DNA from: Pseudomonas koreensis
GTDB taxonomy: Bacteria > Pseudomonadota > Gammaproteobacteria > Pseudomonadales > Pseudomonadaceae
Direction: 5' to 3'
NCBI RefSeq assembly: GCF_012986595.1
Contig: NZ_JAAQYM010000003.1
Coordinates: 434,001 to 498,000, forward strand
Length of the DNA stretch: 64,000 nucleotides
The notes beneath the pieces were generated by a model. It was not told the DNA's origin. It did not search any database and saw nothing but the letters and a program-made list of their open reading frames with translations. The position numbers and the translations under genes were made by a program. Each line of letters begins with the position of its first letter. Positions within the stretch are counted from its first letter, which is position 1. Positions 6,977 through 19,681 of the stretch are shown here, piece by piece.

Positions 6977-8953
6977 TCAACGAAACCGATCAACCTCGGA
7001 ACGCAGATCCGCTGCCAGTTTCTCCAGCTCCTTGGCCGTCACCGCCAGGTTCGACACCACCTCACGCTGCTCACTGTTGGCCAGCGCAATGCTTTGCAGG
7101 TTACTGCTCAGCAACGTAGCGGTACTGCTCTGCTCCTGGGTCGCCGTAGTAATCGCAGCAAACTGTTGCCCTGCCGAACGGCTCTGTTCATCAATCCGCG
7201 CCAGCGCCGATGCGACATTGGCGTTGCGCGACAGGCCTTCCTGCATCAGCAGGTTGCCCTGCTCCATGGTGCTGATGGCGTTGCCGGTTTCCTGCTGGAT
7301 GCTGTGGATCATCCCGGAGATTTCGTCAGTCGCCTGACGGGTGCGCGAAGCGAGGTTGCGCACTTCGTCTGCCACCACGGCAAAACCGCGGCCCTGTTCA
7401 CCGGCGCGCGCGGCTTCAATCGCAGCGTTGAGCGCCAGCAGGTTGGTCTGTTCGGCAATCGAGGTGATCACGCTGACGATGCCGCCGATTTCCTGGGAGC
7501 GCTGACCGAGGGTGTTGATCACGGTCGCGGTGGTGTTCAGTGCACCAGCGATTTGCTCCAGCGAGGAAGAAGCCTCTTCCATCGACGTGCGCCCGATCTG
7601 GGTCTGTTGCGCGTTTTCCTGGGCCAGACGCTGGGTGTTGCCCATGTTGTCGGCGATGTTCAGCGAGGTAGCGCTGAACTCTTCCACGGCGCCGGCCATG
7701 CTGGTGATTTCACCCGACTGCTGCTCCATGCCTTCATAAGCACCACCGGACAAACCGGACAGCGCCTGGGCCCGGCTGTTGACCTCTTCCGAGGAGCGGC
7801 GGATATGCTCGACCATGATCGACAGCGCCTGGCTCATCTGGTTGAACGCGCGGGACAGCTGGCCAATCTCGTCGTTGCTCGTCACGTTCAGGCGCACGCT
7901 CAAGTCACCGGCGCCCAAGGCTTCGGCCTGACGCACCAGATCACTTAGCGGCGCGAGTTTGCTGCGCAGCAGCCAGACCACCGAACCGACCGCCAGCAGC
8001 ATCGCCAGCAAACTGCCGATCGCCAGTTGGGTGCCGACGCTCCAGGTCACTGCGCGAATCTCGGCTTTCGGCATGCTCGCCACCACCGCCCACGGACCGC
8101 CATCGAAAGGCACCGAAACGCTGTAGAAGTCTTCGGCCTTGTCGCTCCAGAACTGGCCTTTACCCGGCGCTTTGGCCAAGCCGCCGATTACTGGAATTGC
8201 TTGATCCAGCGCCTGCACACCGGCAGGCGCGACCAACCACTTGTTCTGCTCATCCAGCAGCGCCAGCGAACCGCTCTGGCCAATACGGAATCGCTTGAGA
8301 TTGTCGAATTGGATGTTCTGCGCGTCGGTGTAATCGAAGCCGACGAACAGCACCGCAATCACCTTGCCGCTGCCATCGCGCACCGGGGTGTATTGGGTCA
8401 TGTACGAGCGATCGAACAGCAAGGCACGGCCGACATAGCCCTGCCCCGCCATCAACTTCGCATAAGCCGGGTGCGCATGATCGAGCAAGGTGCCGATGGC
8501 GCGCGTGCCGTCCTGTTTGGTCAGCGAGGTGCTGACCCGCACGAAGTCTTCGCCGCTGCGCACGAACAGCGTGGCGACGCCGGCCGTCATCTGCTTGAAC
8601 TCGTCGACTTCCTTGAAGTTGTTGTTCAGCACTTCGCCGCCCAGGTGCAGGCCCGGGGTCTGGGTGCCGGCAACCGTCACCGGCTCATCCGGGTGAATGC
8701 TCAAACCCGCGCTGAAGCGCTTCTCGAACAGCCCGCTCAGGCGCTGGGTACTTTCGCGCAGCGTGCCGTGGAAGGTGCTCAACTGGTCGGCCAGCAGCCG
8801 CGCCTCACTGGCGAGGTGCTCTTCACGGGTGGCGAGGTTGGCGGTATCCAGCGAACGCAGGGCGAACACCGTACTGCCACTGATGACAATCGCCAGTATC
8901 ACAGCGAGCGCGAGGCCCAGCTGCGAGGCGATCCGGGCACGAGGTTGAGACAT
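6977..8953 (-). CDS. Methyl-accepting chemotaxis protein with Cache sensor
   Basis: 658 residues from ATG 8953, which has an AGGAG site; a longer frame to 9058 lacks one. First membrane segment [24 protein letters not shown] near the start, then a periplasmic Cache-type sensor of about 280 residues ([11 protein letters not shown]..., [29 protein letters not shown], and a second PAS-like lobe). The second membrane segment is [18 protein letters not shown], followed by HAMP and the cytoplasmic signalling hairpin with the invariant tip [20 protein letters not shown]. It lacks a C-terminal CheR-binding pentapeptide. The ligand cannot be read from sequence. Single gene, no chemotaxis neighbours. 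Confidence 0.93.
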   Translation of the reverse strand: MSQPRARIASQLGLALAVILAIVISGSTVFALRSLDTANLATREEHLASEARLLADQLSTFHGTLRESTQRLSGLFEKRFSAGLSIHPDEPVTVAGTQTPGLHLGGEVLNNNFKEVDEFKQMTAGVATLFVRSGEDFVRVSTSLTKQDGTRAIGTLLDHAHPAYAKLMAGQGYVGRALLFDRSYMTQYTPVRDGSGKVIAVLFVGFDYTDAQNIQFDNLKRFRIGQSGSLALLDEQNKWLVAPAGVQALDQAIPVIGGLAKAPGKGQFWSDKAEDFYSVSVPFDGGPWAVVASMPKAEIRAVTWSVGTQLAIGSLLAMLLAVGSVVWLLRSKLAPLSDLVRQAEALGAGDLSVRLNVTSNDEIGQLSRAFNQMSQALSIMVEHIRRSSEEVNSRAQALSGLSGGAYEGMEQQSGEITSMAGAVEEFSATSLNIADNMGNTQRLAQENAQQTQIGRTSMEEASSSLEQIAGALNTTATVINTLGQRSQEIGGIVSVITSIAEQTNLLALNAAIEAARAGEQGRGFAVVADEVRNLASRTRQATDEISGMIHSIQQETGNAISTMEQGNLLMQEGLSRNANVASALARIDEQSRSAGQQFAAITTATQEQSSTATLLSSNLQSIALANSEQREVVSNLAVTAKELEKLAADLRSEVDRFR

Positions 8954-9141
8954 GGACAGCTCCTGGCCGAGCCACCGGATCCTCCTTGATCGCAGCACTT
9001 GCTCGGAAAATTCTAATAGTGGGGTGTAATCGTGGAGACCGGCACGACGGTTCCACATGCACGTATTCGGCGGTAGAACCGAATACTTGAGCGAATAGCA
9101 GGGTTATGGCACAAGGCCGGCATTGTGGCGGCTCGAACGTT

Positions 9142-10062
9142 TCAGCTCAAGCGCGTCACCGCCGGAAGCGCCATGGCCCGCACTTCGCCTTGCAGGAAGT
9201 CGCTGAGGCGGCGCAAACGTTCACCTCCCGGGCGGGTTTTCGGCCAGACCAGGTAGTAATTCAGTCCGCTGGCGACGGCGGTCGGCCACGGCAGACTCAA
9301 GCGACCTTGCGCCACATCCTCGGCCACCATCAACAAATCGCCCATGGACACACCGTAACCCCGCGCCGCCGCGATCATCCCCAGCTCCAGGGTATCGAAC
9401 ACCTGTCCGCCCTTGAGCGAAATCTGATCAGACAATCCCATGTGCTCCAGCCAACTGCGCCAGTCACGTCGATCCGGGGTCGGGTGCAGCAATTCGGTGG
9501 AGGCCAGCCGCGCCAGATCCCAGGGTTGATCATTGAGCAAATTCGGCGCACCGACCGGAATCAGCTCTTCGGGAAACAACAGGCTGGCCTCCCAGTCCGG
9601 CGGGAAGTGTCCGTCACTGAGCAACACCGCGCAGTCGAAAGGCTCGTCGTTGAAATCCACCGAGTCCACGTCCATCCACGCGCTGGTCAGCTGCACCTCA
9701 TTGCCCGGCTGTAGATGACGAAAGCGACTGAGCCGCGCCAGCAACCAACGCATGGTCAGGGTCGAGGGGGCTTTCATGCGCAGGATGTCGTCCTCGGCGC
9801 GCAAGGTGTTGCAGGCGCGTTCAAGGGCGGCGAAGCCGTCGCGAATCCCCGGCAGCAGCATCCGCGCCGACTCGGTGAGTTGCAGGTTACGGCCGCTGCG
9901 GTGAAACAGCTTGCAGGCGAAATGCTCTTCAAGCGTACGAATGTGCCGACTCACTGCACTCTGGGTGATCGACAGCTCCTCGGCTGCGCGGGTGAACGAG
10001 CTGTGTCGCGCCGCCGCTTCGAATGCGCGCAGGGCATACAAGGGAGGAAGACGACGGGACAT
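9142..10062 (-). CDS. LysR-family regulator (GcvA/AmpR subgroup)
   Basis: 306 residues. N-terminal winged helix (LYALRAFEAAARHSSFTRAA, then EELSITQSAVSRHIRTLEEH), followed by a LysR effector domain with the W-x-L/W-D-V features of the GcvA-like branch. The start at 10062 has a TAGGAG site. It is divergent from the MATE pump gene across about 157 bases, so it may regulate that gene and itself, but no ligand or operator can be assigned. A LysR gene occupies the same place beside a MATE gene in P. aeruginosa. Confidence 0.92.
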   Translation of the reverse strand: MSRRLPPLYALRAFEAAARHSSFTRAAEELSITQSAVSRHIRTLEEHFACKLFHRSGRNLQLTESARMLLPGIRDGFAALERACNTLRAEDDILRMKAPSTLTMRWLLARLSRFRHLQPGNEVQLTSAWMDVDSVDFNDEPFDCAVLLSDGHFPPDWEASLLFPEELIPVGAPNLLNDQPWDLARLASTELLHPTPDRRDWRSWLEHMGLSDQISLKGGQVFDTLELGMIAAARGYGVSMGDLLMVAEDVAQGRLSLPWPTAVASGLNYYLVWPKTRPGGERLRRLSDFLQGEVRAMALPAVTRLS

Positions 10063-10219
10063 TCGGAAAGCTCCTATAGCGGGTTACGGCCAACTTAGCA
10101 GAATCTGATCTGGATGAGTTTTAATCATGCCACCCATCCTTTTTATCCCTTTGTGCGAAAGCGCTTAAGCGCCGAGAATCGATGGCTCCTTGTTCCCTCT
10201 TTCATGAGTGGTGATGACC

Positions 10220-11614
10220 ATGCAGCATCCTGTGCGTACCGAACTCTGGGCCATCCTGCGGCTGGCGGGGCCGTTGATTGCTTCACAGTTGGCGCACATG
10301 TTGATGGTGCTGACCGACACCCTGATGATGGCGCGCCTGAGTCCCGAAGCCCTGGCCGGCGGCGGACTGGGAGCGGCGAGTTACTCGTTCGTGTCGATCT
10401 TCTGCATCGGCGTGATCGCAGCGGTGGGCACCCTGGTGGCGATCCGGCAGGGCGCCGGCGACATCATCGGCGCCGCGCGCCTGACCCAGGCTGGATTGTG
10501 GCTGGCGTGGCTGATGGCGCTGGGCGCCGGGCTGCTGCTGTGGAATCTGAAACCGGTGTTGCTGCTGTTCGGCCAGACCGAAACCAACGTCAACGCCGCT
10601 GGACAATTTTTGATCGCCCTGCCCTTTGCCCTGCCCGGCTATCTGAGCTTCATGGCCCTGCGCGGCTTCACCAGTGCGATTGGCCGGGCGACCCCGGTGA
10701 TGGTCATCAGCCTGGGCGGCACCGTGGCCAACTTCCTGCTCAACTATGCGTTGATCACCGGCATGTTCGGCCTGCCGAAACTGGGGCTGACGGGCATCGG
10801 TCTGGTCACGGCGATTGTCGCCAACTGCATGGCGCTGGCCCTCGCTTGGCACATCCGCCGGCACCCGGCCTACGACGCTTACCCGTTGCGCGCCGGCCTG
10901 TCGCGGCCGAACCGCCAATACCTCAAGGAGCTGTGGCGCCTCGGCCTGCCGATTGGCGGCACCTACGCGGTGGAAGTCGGTCTGTTCGCCTTCGCCGCGC
11001 TGTGCATGGGCACCATGGGCAGCACGCAGCTGGGCGCCCATCAGATCGCCCTGCAGATCGTTTCCGTGGCGTTCATGGTGCCGGCGGGCATGTCCTACGC
11101 CATCACCATGCGCGTCGGCCAGCACTACGGCGCCGGGCAACTGGGCGATGCGCGGATGTCCGGGCGGGTCGGGATCGTCTTCGGCGCGGTGGTGATGCTG
11201 GGCTTCGCCATGGTGTTCTGGCTGTTGCCGAATCAACTGGTCGGGTTGTTCCTCGACCACGACAACCCGGCGTTTGCCGAGGTGATTCGTCTGGCCGTGA
11301 GCCTGTTGGCGGTGGCGGCGTGGTTCGAGCTGTTTGACGGCACCCAGACCATCGCCATGGGCTGCATTCGTGGGCTCAAGGACGCGAAGACCACGTTCCT
11401 GGTCGGCCTCGGTTGCTATTGGCTGATCGGCGCGCCGGCGGCGTGGTGGATGGCATTCCACTTGAACTGGGGGCCGACGGGCGTCTGGTGGGGTCTGGCG
11501 CTGGGGTTGGCGTGTGCGGCGGTGAGTTTGACGCTGGCGTTTGAATGGAAAATGAAACGGATGATTCGGCGTGAGCCTGTGTCACAGAGGTTCGAGACCG
11601 TTCGCGCGGATTAA
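10220..11614 (+). CDS. MATE-family multidrug efflux pump (NorM type)
   Basis: 464 residues from ATG 10220, with about 12 hydrophobic segments. The MATE repeat appears twice: RLAGPLIASQLAHMLMVLTDTLMMARLSPEALAGG near the N-terminus and a matching half starting LWRLGLPIGGTYAVEVGLF. Such pumps export cationic drugs with Na+ or H+ exchange. The frame continues upstream to GTG 10208 and ATG 10214. ATG 10220 is preferred because GGTGA stands five bases before it and the earlier codons have no ribosome site. A REP pair follows the stop. Confidence 0.92.
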   Translation: MQHPVRTELWAILRLAGPLIASQLAHMLMVLTDTLMMARLSPEALAGGGLGAASYSFVSIFCIGVIAAVGTLVAIRQGAGDIIGAARLTQAGLWLAWLMALGAGLLLWNLKPVLLLFGQTETNVNAAGQFLIALPFALPGYLSFMALRGFTSAIGRATPVMVISLGGTVANFLLNYALITGMFGLPKLGLTGIGLVTAIVANCMALALAWHIRRHPAYDAYPLRAGLSRPNRQYLKELWRLGLPIGGTYAVEVGLFAFAALCMGTMGSTQLGAHQIALQIVSVAFMVPAGMSYAITMRVGQHYGAGQLGDARMSGRVGIVFGAVVMLGFAMVFWLLPNQLVGLFLDHDNPAFAEVIRLAVSLLAVAAWFELFDGTQTIAMGCIRGLKDAKTTFLVGLGCYWLIGAPAAWWMAFHLNWGPTGVWWGLALGLACAAVSLTLAFEWKMKRMIRREPVSQRFETVRAD

Positions 11615-11621
11615 GATCACA

Positions 11622-11683
11622 AGATCGCAGCCTGCGGCAGCTCCTACAGGGATCTGTGTAGGAGCTGCCGCAGGCTGCGATCT
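11622..11683. repeat. REP pair, GTAGGAGCTG family
   Basis: Two inverted copies of GTAGGAGCTGCCGCAGGCTG plus CGATCT, nearly touching, so together they can form one very long hairpin between two convergent genes. The right arm ends two bases before the stop codon of the GGDEF/EAL gene, so it could also end transcription from either side. Confidence 0.93.
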
Positions 11684-11684
11684 G

Positions 11685-13355
11685 TTAAACGGCCTCCACA
11701 GAAACCTGTTGGCTTGAACCGAAGGTGAGGTACTCCACCAACTCCGCCAACGGCAACGGCCGGCTGATCAGATAGCCCTGCACCTGATCGCAGCCAAACC
11801 CGCGCAACAACTCCAGTTGCTCTGGTGTCTCGACCCCTTCGGCCACCACTTCCAGGTGCAGGTTGTGCGCGAGGTTGATCATCGCGTGCACCAGTTTGCG
11901 GTTCTCTTCGCGCTGTTCCATGCCGCCGACGAAGCTCTTGTCGATCTTCAGCAAGGTGATGGGCAAGCTGTTGAGGTGCACGAAAGACGAGAACCCGGTG
12001 CCGAAGTCATCCAGCGAGAAGCGCACGCCGAGGCGGCCGAGGGCGTCCATGGTCTGTTTGACCAGATCGCTGCGGCGCATCACGGCGGTCTCGGTCAGTT
12101 CGAACTCCAGCCACTGCGCCTCGACACCGCGCTCGGCGATCAGGCGACTGAGGGTCGGCAACAACTGACTGTCCTGAAACTGACGGAACGACAGGTTGAT
12201 CGCCATGTGCAGCGCCGGCAACCCGCGCTCGCGCAGCGCCTGCATGTCGCGCAGCGCCCGGGAAATCACCCAGTAGCCCAGCGGCACGATCAAACCGCTC
12301 TGCTCCGCCAGCGGCACGAATTCGCTCGGTGGCAACAAGCCCCGCTCGCCATGGCGCCAGCGCACCAGAGCTTCGAGGCCGACGATCTGGCCGTCCGCCA
12401 GATTCAAGCGTGGCTGGTAATGCAGCTCCAGCTCATCGCGACGCAGGGCCCGACGCAGCTCGCTTTCGAGGTCGGCCATGCTCCGTGCGTTGCGGTTGAT
12501 GCGTTCGTTGAAGATATGGAAGGTGCAACCCTGGGTGCTCTTGGCCTGCTGCATGGCGATGTGCGCATGCCACATCAGCGGATCGGCGCCGCCCTGCGCA
12601 CGGGCATGGGCGATGCCGAGGCTGGAGCCGATCAACAGGCTTTCGCCATCGACCCAATACGGTTCGGCGAGTGCTTCGGTGATGCGTTCGGCCATCCACT
12701 CGGCGCGTTGCGGCGCGCGGCGGGTGTCGATCAGCAGGGCAAATTCATCGCTGCCCAGCCGCGCCAGTTGATCACCGGCCTCCAACTGGCTTTTCAGCCG
12801 TGCGACGACTTGCAGGATCAGCCGGTCGCCGGCCTGATGGCCGAGGGCGTCATTGGCGTGGCGGAAGTTGTCGAGGTCAAGATGCCCGAGGGCCAGGCCG
12901 CGACCGTCGCCTTCGGCAAGGCGCGCAGCGAGCAAGGTCTGGAACCCCTGGCGATTGGCGATGCCGGTCAGCGGATCCTGTTCGGCGAGGCGTTGCAGCG
13001 TATTTTCGAGCACGCCGCGTTCCCGCACATGGCGCAGGCAACGTCGCAGCATGCCGGCGTCGAGGGCGTCGAACACCAGCCAGTCGCTGACACCAACGGG
13101 CGCAGTGGCCGGTTCGTGTTCCAGCAGCAACACCGTCGGCAGGCTGCATCGGCCCGGGGCCGGCTGCAATGCCGGAACGGTCAACAACACCGCATGGCGG
13201 TTGTCTTCGAACAAACTGCTGACCGACTCCCAGCTCGGCGCGCTGATCAGCACCGCCGCGCTCCCCATCGGAGCCAGACACTCGCGCAATAACGCTGTCC
13301 ACGCTGGCTCTTCGGCCAGTAGCAGCAAACGCAAGGGTTCGACAGGCGTAGACAA
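11685..13355 (-). CDS. proE: GGDEF/EAL protein, probable c-di-GMP phosphodiesterase (ProE-like)
   Basis: 556 residues. An N-terminal receiver-like domain (about 1-115) lacks the phospho-acceptor pattern. A GGDEF domain follows, with its signature changed to RLGSDEFALL, then a complete EAL domain: GLEALVRWRH, AINLSFRQF, EFELTETAVM, DDFGTGFSS, KIDKSF and VAEGVETPEQ. All metal and substrate residues of an active EAL phosphodiesterase are visible, while the altered GGDEF is more likely regulatory. Position beside rep matches PAO1 PA5295 (ProE), a phosphodiesterase that affects exopolysaccharide. No membrane segment is seen. The orthology rests on synteny and domain order. Confidence 0.85.
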   Translation of the reverse strand: MSTPVEPLRLLLLAEEPAWTALLRECLAPMGSAAVLISAPSWESVSSLFEDNRHAVLLTVPALQPAPGRCSLPTVLLLEHEPATAPVGVSDWLVFDALDAGMLRRCLRHVRERGVLENTLQRLAEQDPLTGIANRQGFQTLLAARLAEGDGRGLALGHLDLDNFRHANDALGHQAGDRLILQVVARLKSQLEAGDQLARLGSDEFALLIDTRRAPQRAEWMAERITEALAEPYWVDGESLLIGSSLGIAHARAQGGADPLMWHAHIAMQQAKSTQGCTFHIFNERINRNARSMADLESELRRALRRDELELHYQPRLNLADGQIVGLEALVRWRHGERGLLPPSEFVPLAEQSGLIVPLGYWVISRALRDMQALRERGLPALHMAINLSFRQFQDSQLLPTLSRLIAERGVEAQWLEFELTETAVMRRSDLVKQTMDALGRLGVRFSLDDFGTGFSSFVHLNSLPITLLKIDKSFVGGMEQREENRKLVHAMINLAHNLHLEVVAEGVETPEQLELLRGFGCDQVQGYLISRPLPLAELVEYLTFGSSQQVSVEAV

Positions 13356-13617
13356 GCTAGCTCCCTAGACTCTGCAATGATGTGGGCGGGGCATTATGCC
13401 GTTGCGGTGTTCAATGACCAAATGACAACGGTTATCAGAACGTTATTTTGTGTCACGAATGAGAACATTAGCCGCAAAATCACCGCGCATCCTCCGCGAA
13501 AGTAACAAAACCGGCAAATTTGAATCGCGTGGTGCGTCACAAGTCGGAGAGAGCAGCACAAATCGCTGAGCCTGTTAAAATGCCGGCCCATTTCGTCAAC
13601 GACTCCCGAATTTTCGT

Positions 13618-15627
13618 ATGTCCCGACTCAATCCCCGGCAGCAAGAAGCCGTGAACTACGTCGGCGGCCCTCTATTGGTGCTCGCCGGCGCTGGCTCCGG
13701 CAAGACCAGCGTGATCACCCGCAAGATCGCGCACCTGATCCAGAACTGTGGCATCCGCGCCCAGTACATCGTCGCCATGACCTTTACCAACAAGGCCGCG
13801 CGCGAGATGAAGGAGCGGGTCGGCACCCTGCTGCGTGCCGGCGAAGGTCGCGGCCTGACGGTCTGCACTTTCCACAACCTGGGCCTGAACATCATCCGCA
13901 AGGAACACGCGCGGCTGGGCTACAAACCCGGTTTCTCGATCTTCGACGAGACCGACGTCAAAGCCCTGATGACTGACATCATGCAGAAGGAGTACGCAGG
14001 CGACGACGGCGTCGACGAGATCAAGAACATGATCGGCGCCTGGAAAAACGACCTGATTCTGCCGCCGCAAGCGCTGGAAAACGCGCGCAATCCGAAAGAA
14101 CAGACTGCCGCGATCGTCTACACCCACTATCAGCGCACGCTCAAGGCGTTCAACGCGGTGGACTTCGACGACCTGATCCTGCTGCCGGTAAAGCTCTTCG
14201 AAGAGCACGCCGACATCCTCGAAAAGTGGCAGAACAAGGTGCGCTACCTGCTGGTCGACGAATACCAGGACACCAACGCCAGCCAGTATCTGCTGGTGAA
14301 AATGCTGATCGGCAAGCGCAACCAGTTCACCGTGGTGGGCGACGACGACCAGTCGATCTACGCCTGGCGCGGTGCGCGGCCGGAAAACCTGATGTTGCTC
14401 AAGGACGACTATCCGTCCCTGAAAGTGGTGATGCTGGAGCAGAACTACCGCTCCACCAGCCGCATCCTGCGCTGCGCCAACGTGCTGATCTCGAACAACC
14501 CGCACGAATTCGAAAAGCAGCTGTGGAGCGAGATGGGCCACGGTGACGAGATCCGCGTGATCCGCTGCCGCAACGAGGACGCCGAAGCCGAACGCGTGGC
14601 CATGGAAATCCTCAGCCTGCACTTGCGCACCGACCGCCCGTATAGCGATTTCGCGATTCTCTATCGCGGGAACTATCAGGCCAAACTGATCGAACTGAAG
14701 TTGCAGCACCACCAGGTGCCGTACCGCCTGAGCGGCGGCAACAGCTTCTTCGGCCGTCAGGAAGTGAAAGACCTGATGGCCTATTTCCGCCTGATCGTGA
14801 ACCCGGATGACGACAACGCCTTCCTGCGGGTGATCAACGTGCCGCGCCGGGAAATCGGCTCCACGACTCTGGAAAAACTCGGCAACTACGCCACCGAACG
14901 CAAGATCTCGATGTACGCCGCCACCGACGAAATCGGTTTGGGCGAACACCTCGACAGCCGCTTCACCGATCGCCTGGCGCGCTTCAAGCGTTTCATGGAC
15001 AAGGTCCGTGAGCAGTGCGCCGGCGAAGACCCGATCTCGGCGCTGCGCAGCATGGTCATGGACATCGACTACGAGAACTGGCTACGCACCAACAGTTCCA
15101 GCGACAAGGCAGCGGACTACCGGATGAGCAACGTCTGGTTCCTGATCGAAGCCTTGAAGAACACCCTGGAAAAAGACGAAGACGGCGAGATGACCGTCGA
15201 GGACGCCATCGGCAAACTGGTCTTGCGCGACATGCTCGAGCGTCAGCAGGAAGAAGAGGACGGCGCCGAAGGCGTGCAGATGATGACCCTGCATGCGTCC
15301 AAGGGACTGGAGTTCCCTTACGTGTTCATCATGGGCATGGAAGAGGAAATCCTCCCGCACCGCTCCAGCATCGAAGCCGACACCATCGAAGAAGAACGCC
15401 GCCTGGCCTACGTGGGCATCACCCGCGCCCGTCAGACCCTGGCCTTCACCTTTGCCGCCAAGCGCAAGCAGTACGGCGAGATCATCGACTGCGCGCCAAG
15501 CCGCTTCCTCGATGAGCTGCCGCCGGACGATCTGGCGTGGGAAGGCAACGACGACACACCGACCGAAGTCAAAGCCGTGCGCGGCAATAGCGCATTGGCT
15601 GATATACGCGCGATGTTAAAGCGCTAG
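13618..15627 (+). CDS. rep: ATP-dependent DNA helicase Rep
   Basis: 669 residues, the normal length for Rep. Superfamily 1A helicase with Q motif (LNPRQQEAV), Walker A GAGSGKT at 24-30, motif Ia TFTNKAAREM, motif II LLVDEYQDTN, motif III VVGDDDQSIYAWRGA, motif V MTLHASKGLEFPYVFI and motif VI EERRLAYVGITRARQ. Rep is a 3'-5' helicase that removes proteins ahead of replication forks. Downstream gene xpt begins 55 bases later. Confidence 0.96.
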   Translation: MSRLNPRQQEAVNYVGGPLLVLAGAGSGKTSVITRKIAHLIQNCGIRAQYIVAMTFTNKAAREMKERVGTLLRAGEGRGLTVCTFHNLGLNIIRKEHARLGYKPGFSIFDETDVKALMTDIMQKEYAGDDGVDEIKNMIGAWKNDLILPPQALENARNPKEQTAAIVYTHYQRTLKAFNAVDFDDLILLPVKLFEEHADILEKWQNKVRYLLVDEYQDTNASQYLLVKMLIGKRNQFTVVGDDDQSIYAWRGARPENLMLLKDDYPSLKVVMLEQNYRSTSRILRCANVLISNNPHEFEKQLWSEMGHGDEIRVIRCRNEDAEAERVAMEILSLHLRTDRPYSDFAILYRGNYQAKLIELKLQHHQVPYRLSGGNSFFGRQEVKDLMAYFRLIVNPDDDNAFLRVINVPRREIGSTTLEKLGNYATERKISMYAATDEIGLGEHLDSRFTDRLARFKRFMDKVREQCAGEDPISALRSMVMDIDYENWLRTNSSSDKAADYRMSNVWFLIEALKNTLEKDEDGEMTVEDAIGKLVLRDMLERQQEEEDGAEGVQMMTLHASKGLEFPYVFIMGMEEEILPHRSSIEADTIEEERRLAYVGITRARQTLAFTFAAKRKQYGEIIDCAPSRFLDELPPDDLAWEGNDDTPTEVKAVRGNSALADIRAMLKR

Positions 15628-15652
15628 AATTGACCACTTTTTTAAAGCTTAG

Positions 15653-16255
<603 letters not shown>

Positions 16256-16276
16256 TCCAGCAACACCGCATTACCC

Positions 16277-16368
16277 CTGTGGGAGCGAGCCTGCTCGCGA
16301 ATGCTTAGGGTCAGTCGACATTTTGGTTGACTGATACACCGCTTTCGCGAGCAGGCTCGCTCCCACAG
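16277..16368. repeat. REP pair, GGGAGCGAGCC family
   Basis: Inverted copies of GGGAGCGAGCCTGCTCGCGA flanking a 40-base spacer, in the convergent gap between xpt and the CoA hydrolase gene. Confidence 0.93.
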
Positions 16369-16387
16369 TGGGTTTTGCGATGTGTAG

Positions 16388-18310
<1,923 letters not shown>

Positions 18311-18402
18311 CTGAAGCCTCCTGCCCGTTCCGTGAATAGAGGTAGACCGAGCTTGCCTCGACTTTGCTGCAAAGGACAGCCCAAGCCGCGAATCGCAGGC
18401 AC

Positions 18403-18430
18403 AAAAAAACCGTCCGAAGACGGTTTTTTT
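18403..18430. terminator. Bidirectional intrinsic terminator
   Basis: AAAAAAACCGTC-CGAA-GACGGTTTTTTT: a short GC stem flanked by A and T runs on both sides. It serves the cytochrome c5 gene, whose stop codon lies just beyond it, and blocks read-through into the CoA hydrolase promoter. Confidence 0.88.
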
Positions 18431-18445
18431 CGTCAGAAGCGCGGC

Positions 18446-18874
18446 TTATTTCAGGCCGGACATCTTCTGGATCGCACCTTTCAACTCGTCATCCGAGCAA
18501 TCGGCGCAGGTGCCTTTTGGCGGCATGGAGTTGATGCCGGTGATGGCTTTGGCGAGGATGCCGTCGAGGCCGCCCTGGTGATCGGCGCGTTCTTTCCAGG
18601 CGGCGGTGTCACCGATTTTCGGTGCGCCCAACAGGCCGGTACCGTGGCAAGCGTTGCAATGTTTTGCAATCACTTCATCTGGCGTCTTCGCACCACCGCC
18701 GCCGCCAGCGGAAGCCGCAACTTCCATTCCTTTGCATTCCTGCCCCTGAACGCACACCTGGCCGACCGGCTCGAGGCGCTTGGCAATGTCGTCATTCGTC
18801 GCAGCTTGAGCGCTGACAGCCCAGAGGGCCAGTACGGTTGCTGGTGCGGCCAGCATTTTCATAATTAGGTTCAC
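18446..18874 (-). CDS. Cytochrome c5-family protein
   Basis: 142 residues with a signal peptide (MLAAPATVLALWAVSAQA) and one heme c site CNACH after AKHC, plus methionine ligand in INSMPPKG. A second cysteine pair, GTCADCS, is typical of cytochrome c5. A periplasmic electron carrier by family. The start taken is GTG 18874, with GAGGGTGA five bases upstream; ATG 18862 lacks such a site. A Gly-rich linker (ASAGGGGGAK) precedes the heme domain. It is the homologue of the cytochrome gene upstream of pauR in P. aeruginosa. Confidence 0.9.
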   Translation of the reverse strand: MNLIMKMLAAPATVLALWAVSAQAATNDDIAKRLEPVGQVCVQGQECKGMEVAASAGGGGGAKTPDEVIAKHCNACHGTGLLGAPKIGDTAAWKERADHQGGLDGILAKAITGINSMPPKGTCADCSDDELKGAIQKMSGLK

Positions 18875-19044
18875 GCGTTCACCCTCAATGGTGGCTATTC
18901 ACGCCTGCGGCCACGGTTCGCAGGCGGGCGCAAGTATAGCGGGTAGCCCGCCACACTGAAACAACCCCATAGTCGGAGGGGTTATACCGCGCTGTGGAAA
19001 AACTCTCCGGATGCCTTCGCCGTCATGGCTTGGCGCCTCTATCT

Positions 19045-19593
19045 TTAAAAATTCGCCGGCGTGGCTGCGCTGATTAGTCGCGCAGGCGCGTCGAACGGAT
19101 TACGGAAACGATGCGGCTTGGTACTTTCAAAATAGTAGCTGTCGCCGGCTTCGAGAATAAAAGTTTCCAGCCCCACCACCAATTCCAGACGACCTTCCAC
19201 CAGAATCCCGGTTTCTTCGCCTTCATGGGTGAGCATTTCTTCGCCGGTATCGGCGCCCGGTGGGTAGATTTCGTTGAGAAACGCGATGGCCCGGCTCGGG
19301 TGCGCGCGGCCGACCAGTTTCATGGTCACGGCGCCGTCGGAAATGTCGATCAGCTCGTTGGCCTTGTAGACGATCTGGGTCGGGACTTCCTGCAGGATTT
19401 CTTCGGAAAAGAACTCGACCATGGACATGGGAATCCCGCCCAGAACCTTCCTCAGCGAACTGATCGAAGGGCTGACGCTGTTCTTTTCGATCATCGAAAT
19501 GGTGCTGTTGGTGACGCCCGCGCGTTTGGCGAGTTCACGCTGGGAAAGCCCTTTGAGCTTGCGGATCGATTGCAGTCGTTCACCGACGTCCAA
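19045..19593 (-). CDS. pauR: XRE-cupin transcriptional regulator, PauR/PuuR-like
   Basis: 182 residues. N-terminal XRE helix-turn-helix (RLQSIRKLKGLSQRELAKRA, then GVTNSTISMIEKN) and a C-terminal cupin sensor (EGEETGILVEGRLELVVG, ending YYFESTKPHRFRNP). The start is TTG 19593 with AGGAGG eight bases upstream. By family and position (PA5301) it is PauR, the repressor of polyamine catabolism genes, acting on gamma-glutamyl-polyamine genes such as pauAB and kauB. Two of those candidates, a PauB-like oxidase and kauB, lie within 12 kb here. The assignment to PauR rather than another PuuR homologue is by synteny. Confidence 0.85.
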   Translation of the reverse strand: MDVGERLQSIRKLKGLSQRELAKRAGVTNSTISMIEKNSVSPSISSLRKVLGGIPMSMVEFFSEEILQEVPTQIVYKANELIDISDGAVTMKLVGRAHPSRAIAFLNEIYPPGADTGEEMLTHEGEETGILVEGRLELVVGLETFILEAGDSYYFESTKPHRFRNPFDAPARLISAATPANF

Positions 19594-19681
19594 GGCGGGA
19601 GCCTCCTGATGTTGTAAGAATATTGAGCGTTATCATGGCGACAGCGTTCAGTATTTACAACACTTGGCCCCCGCAGCGGCG

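Noticed and set aside
5546..7948. 800-codon plus-strand open frame
   Set aside because: It runs antisense through the DUF4432 gene, a REP pair and the chemoreceptor gene; high GC content explains the length.
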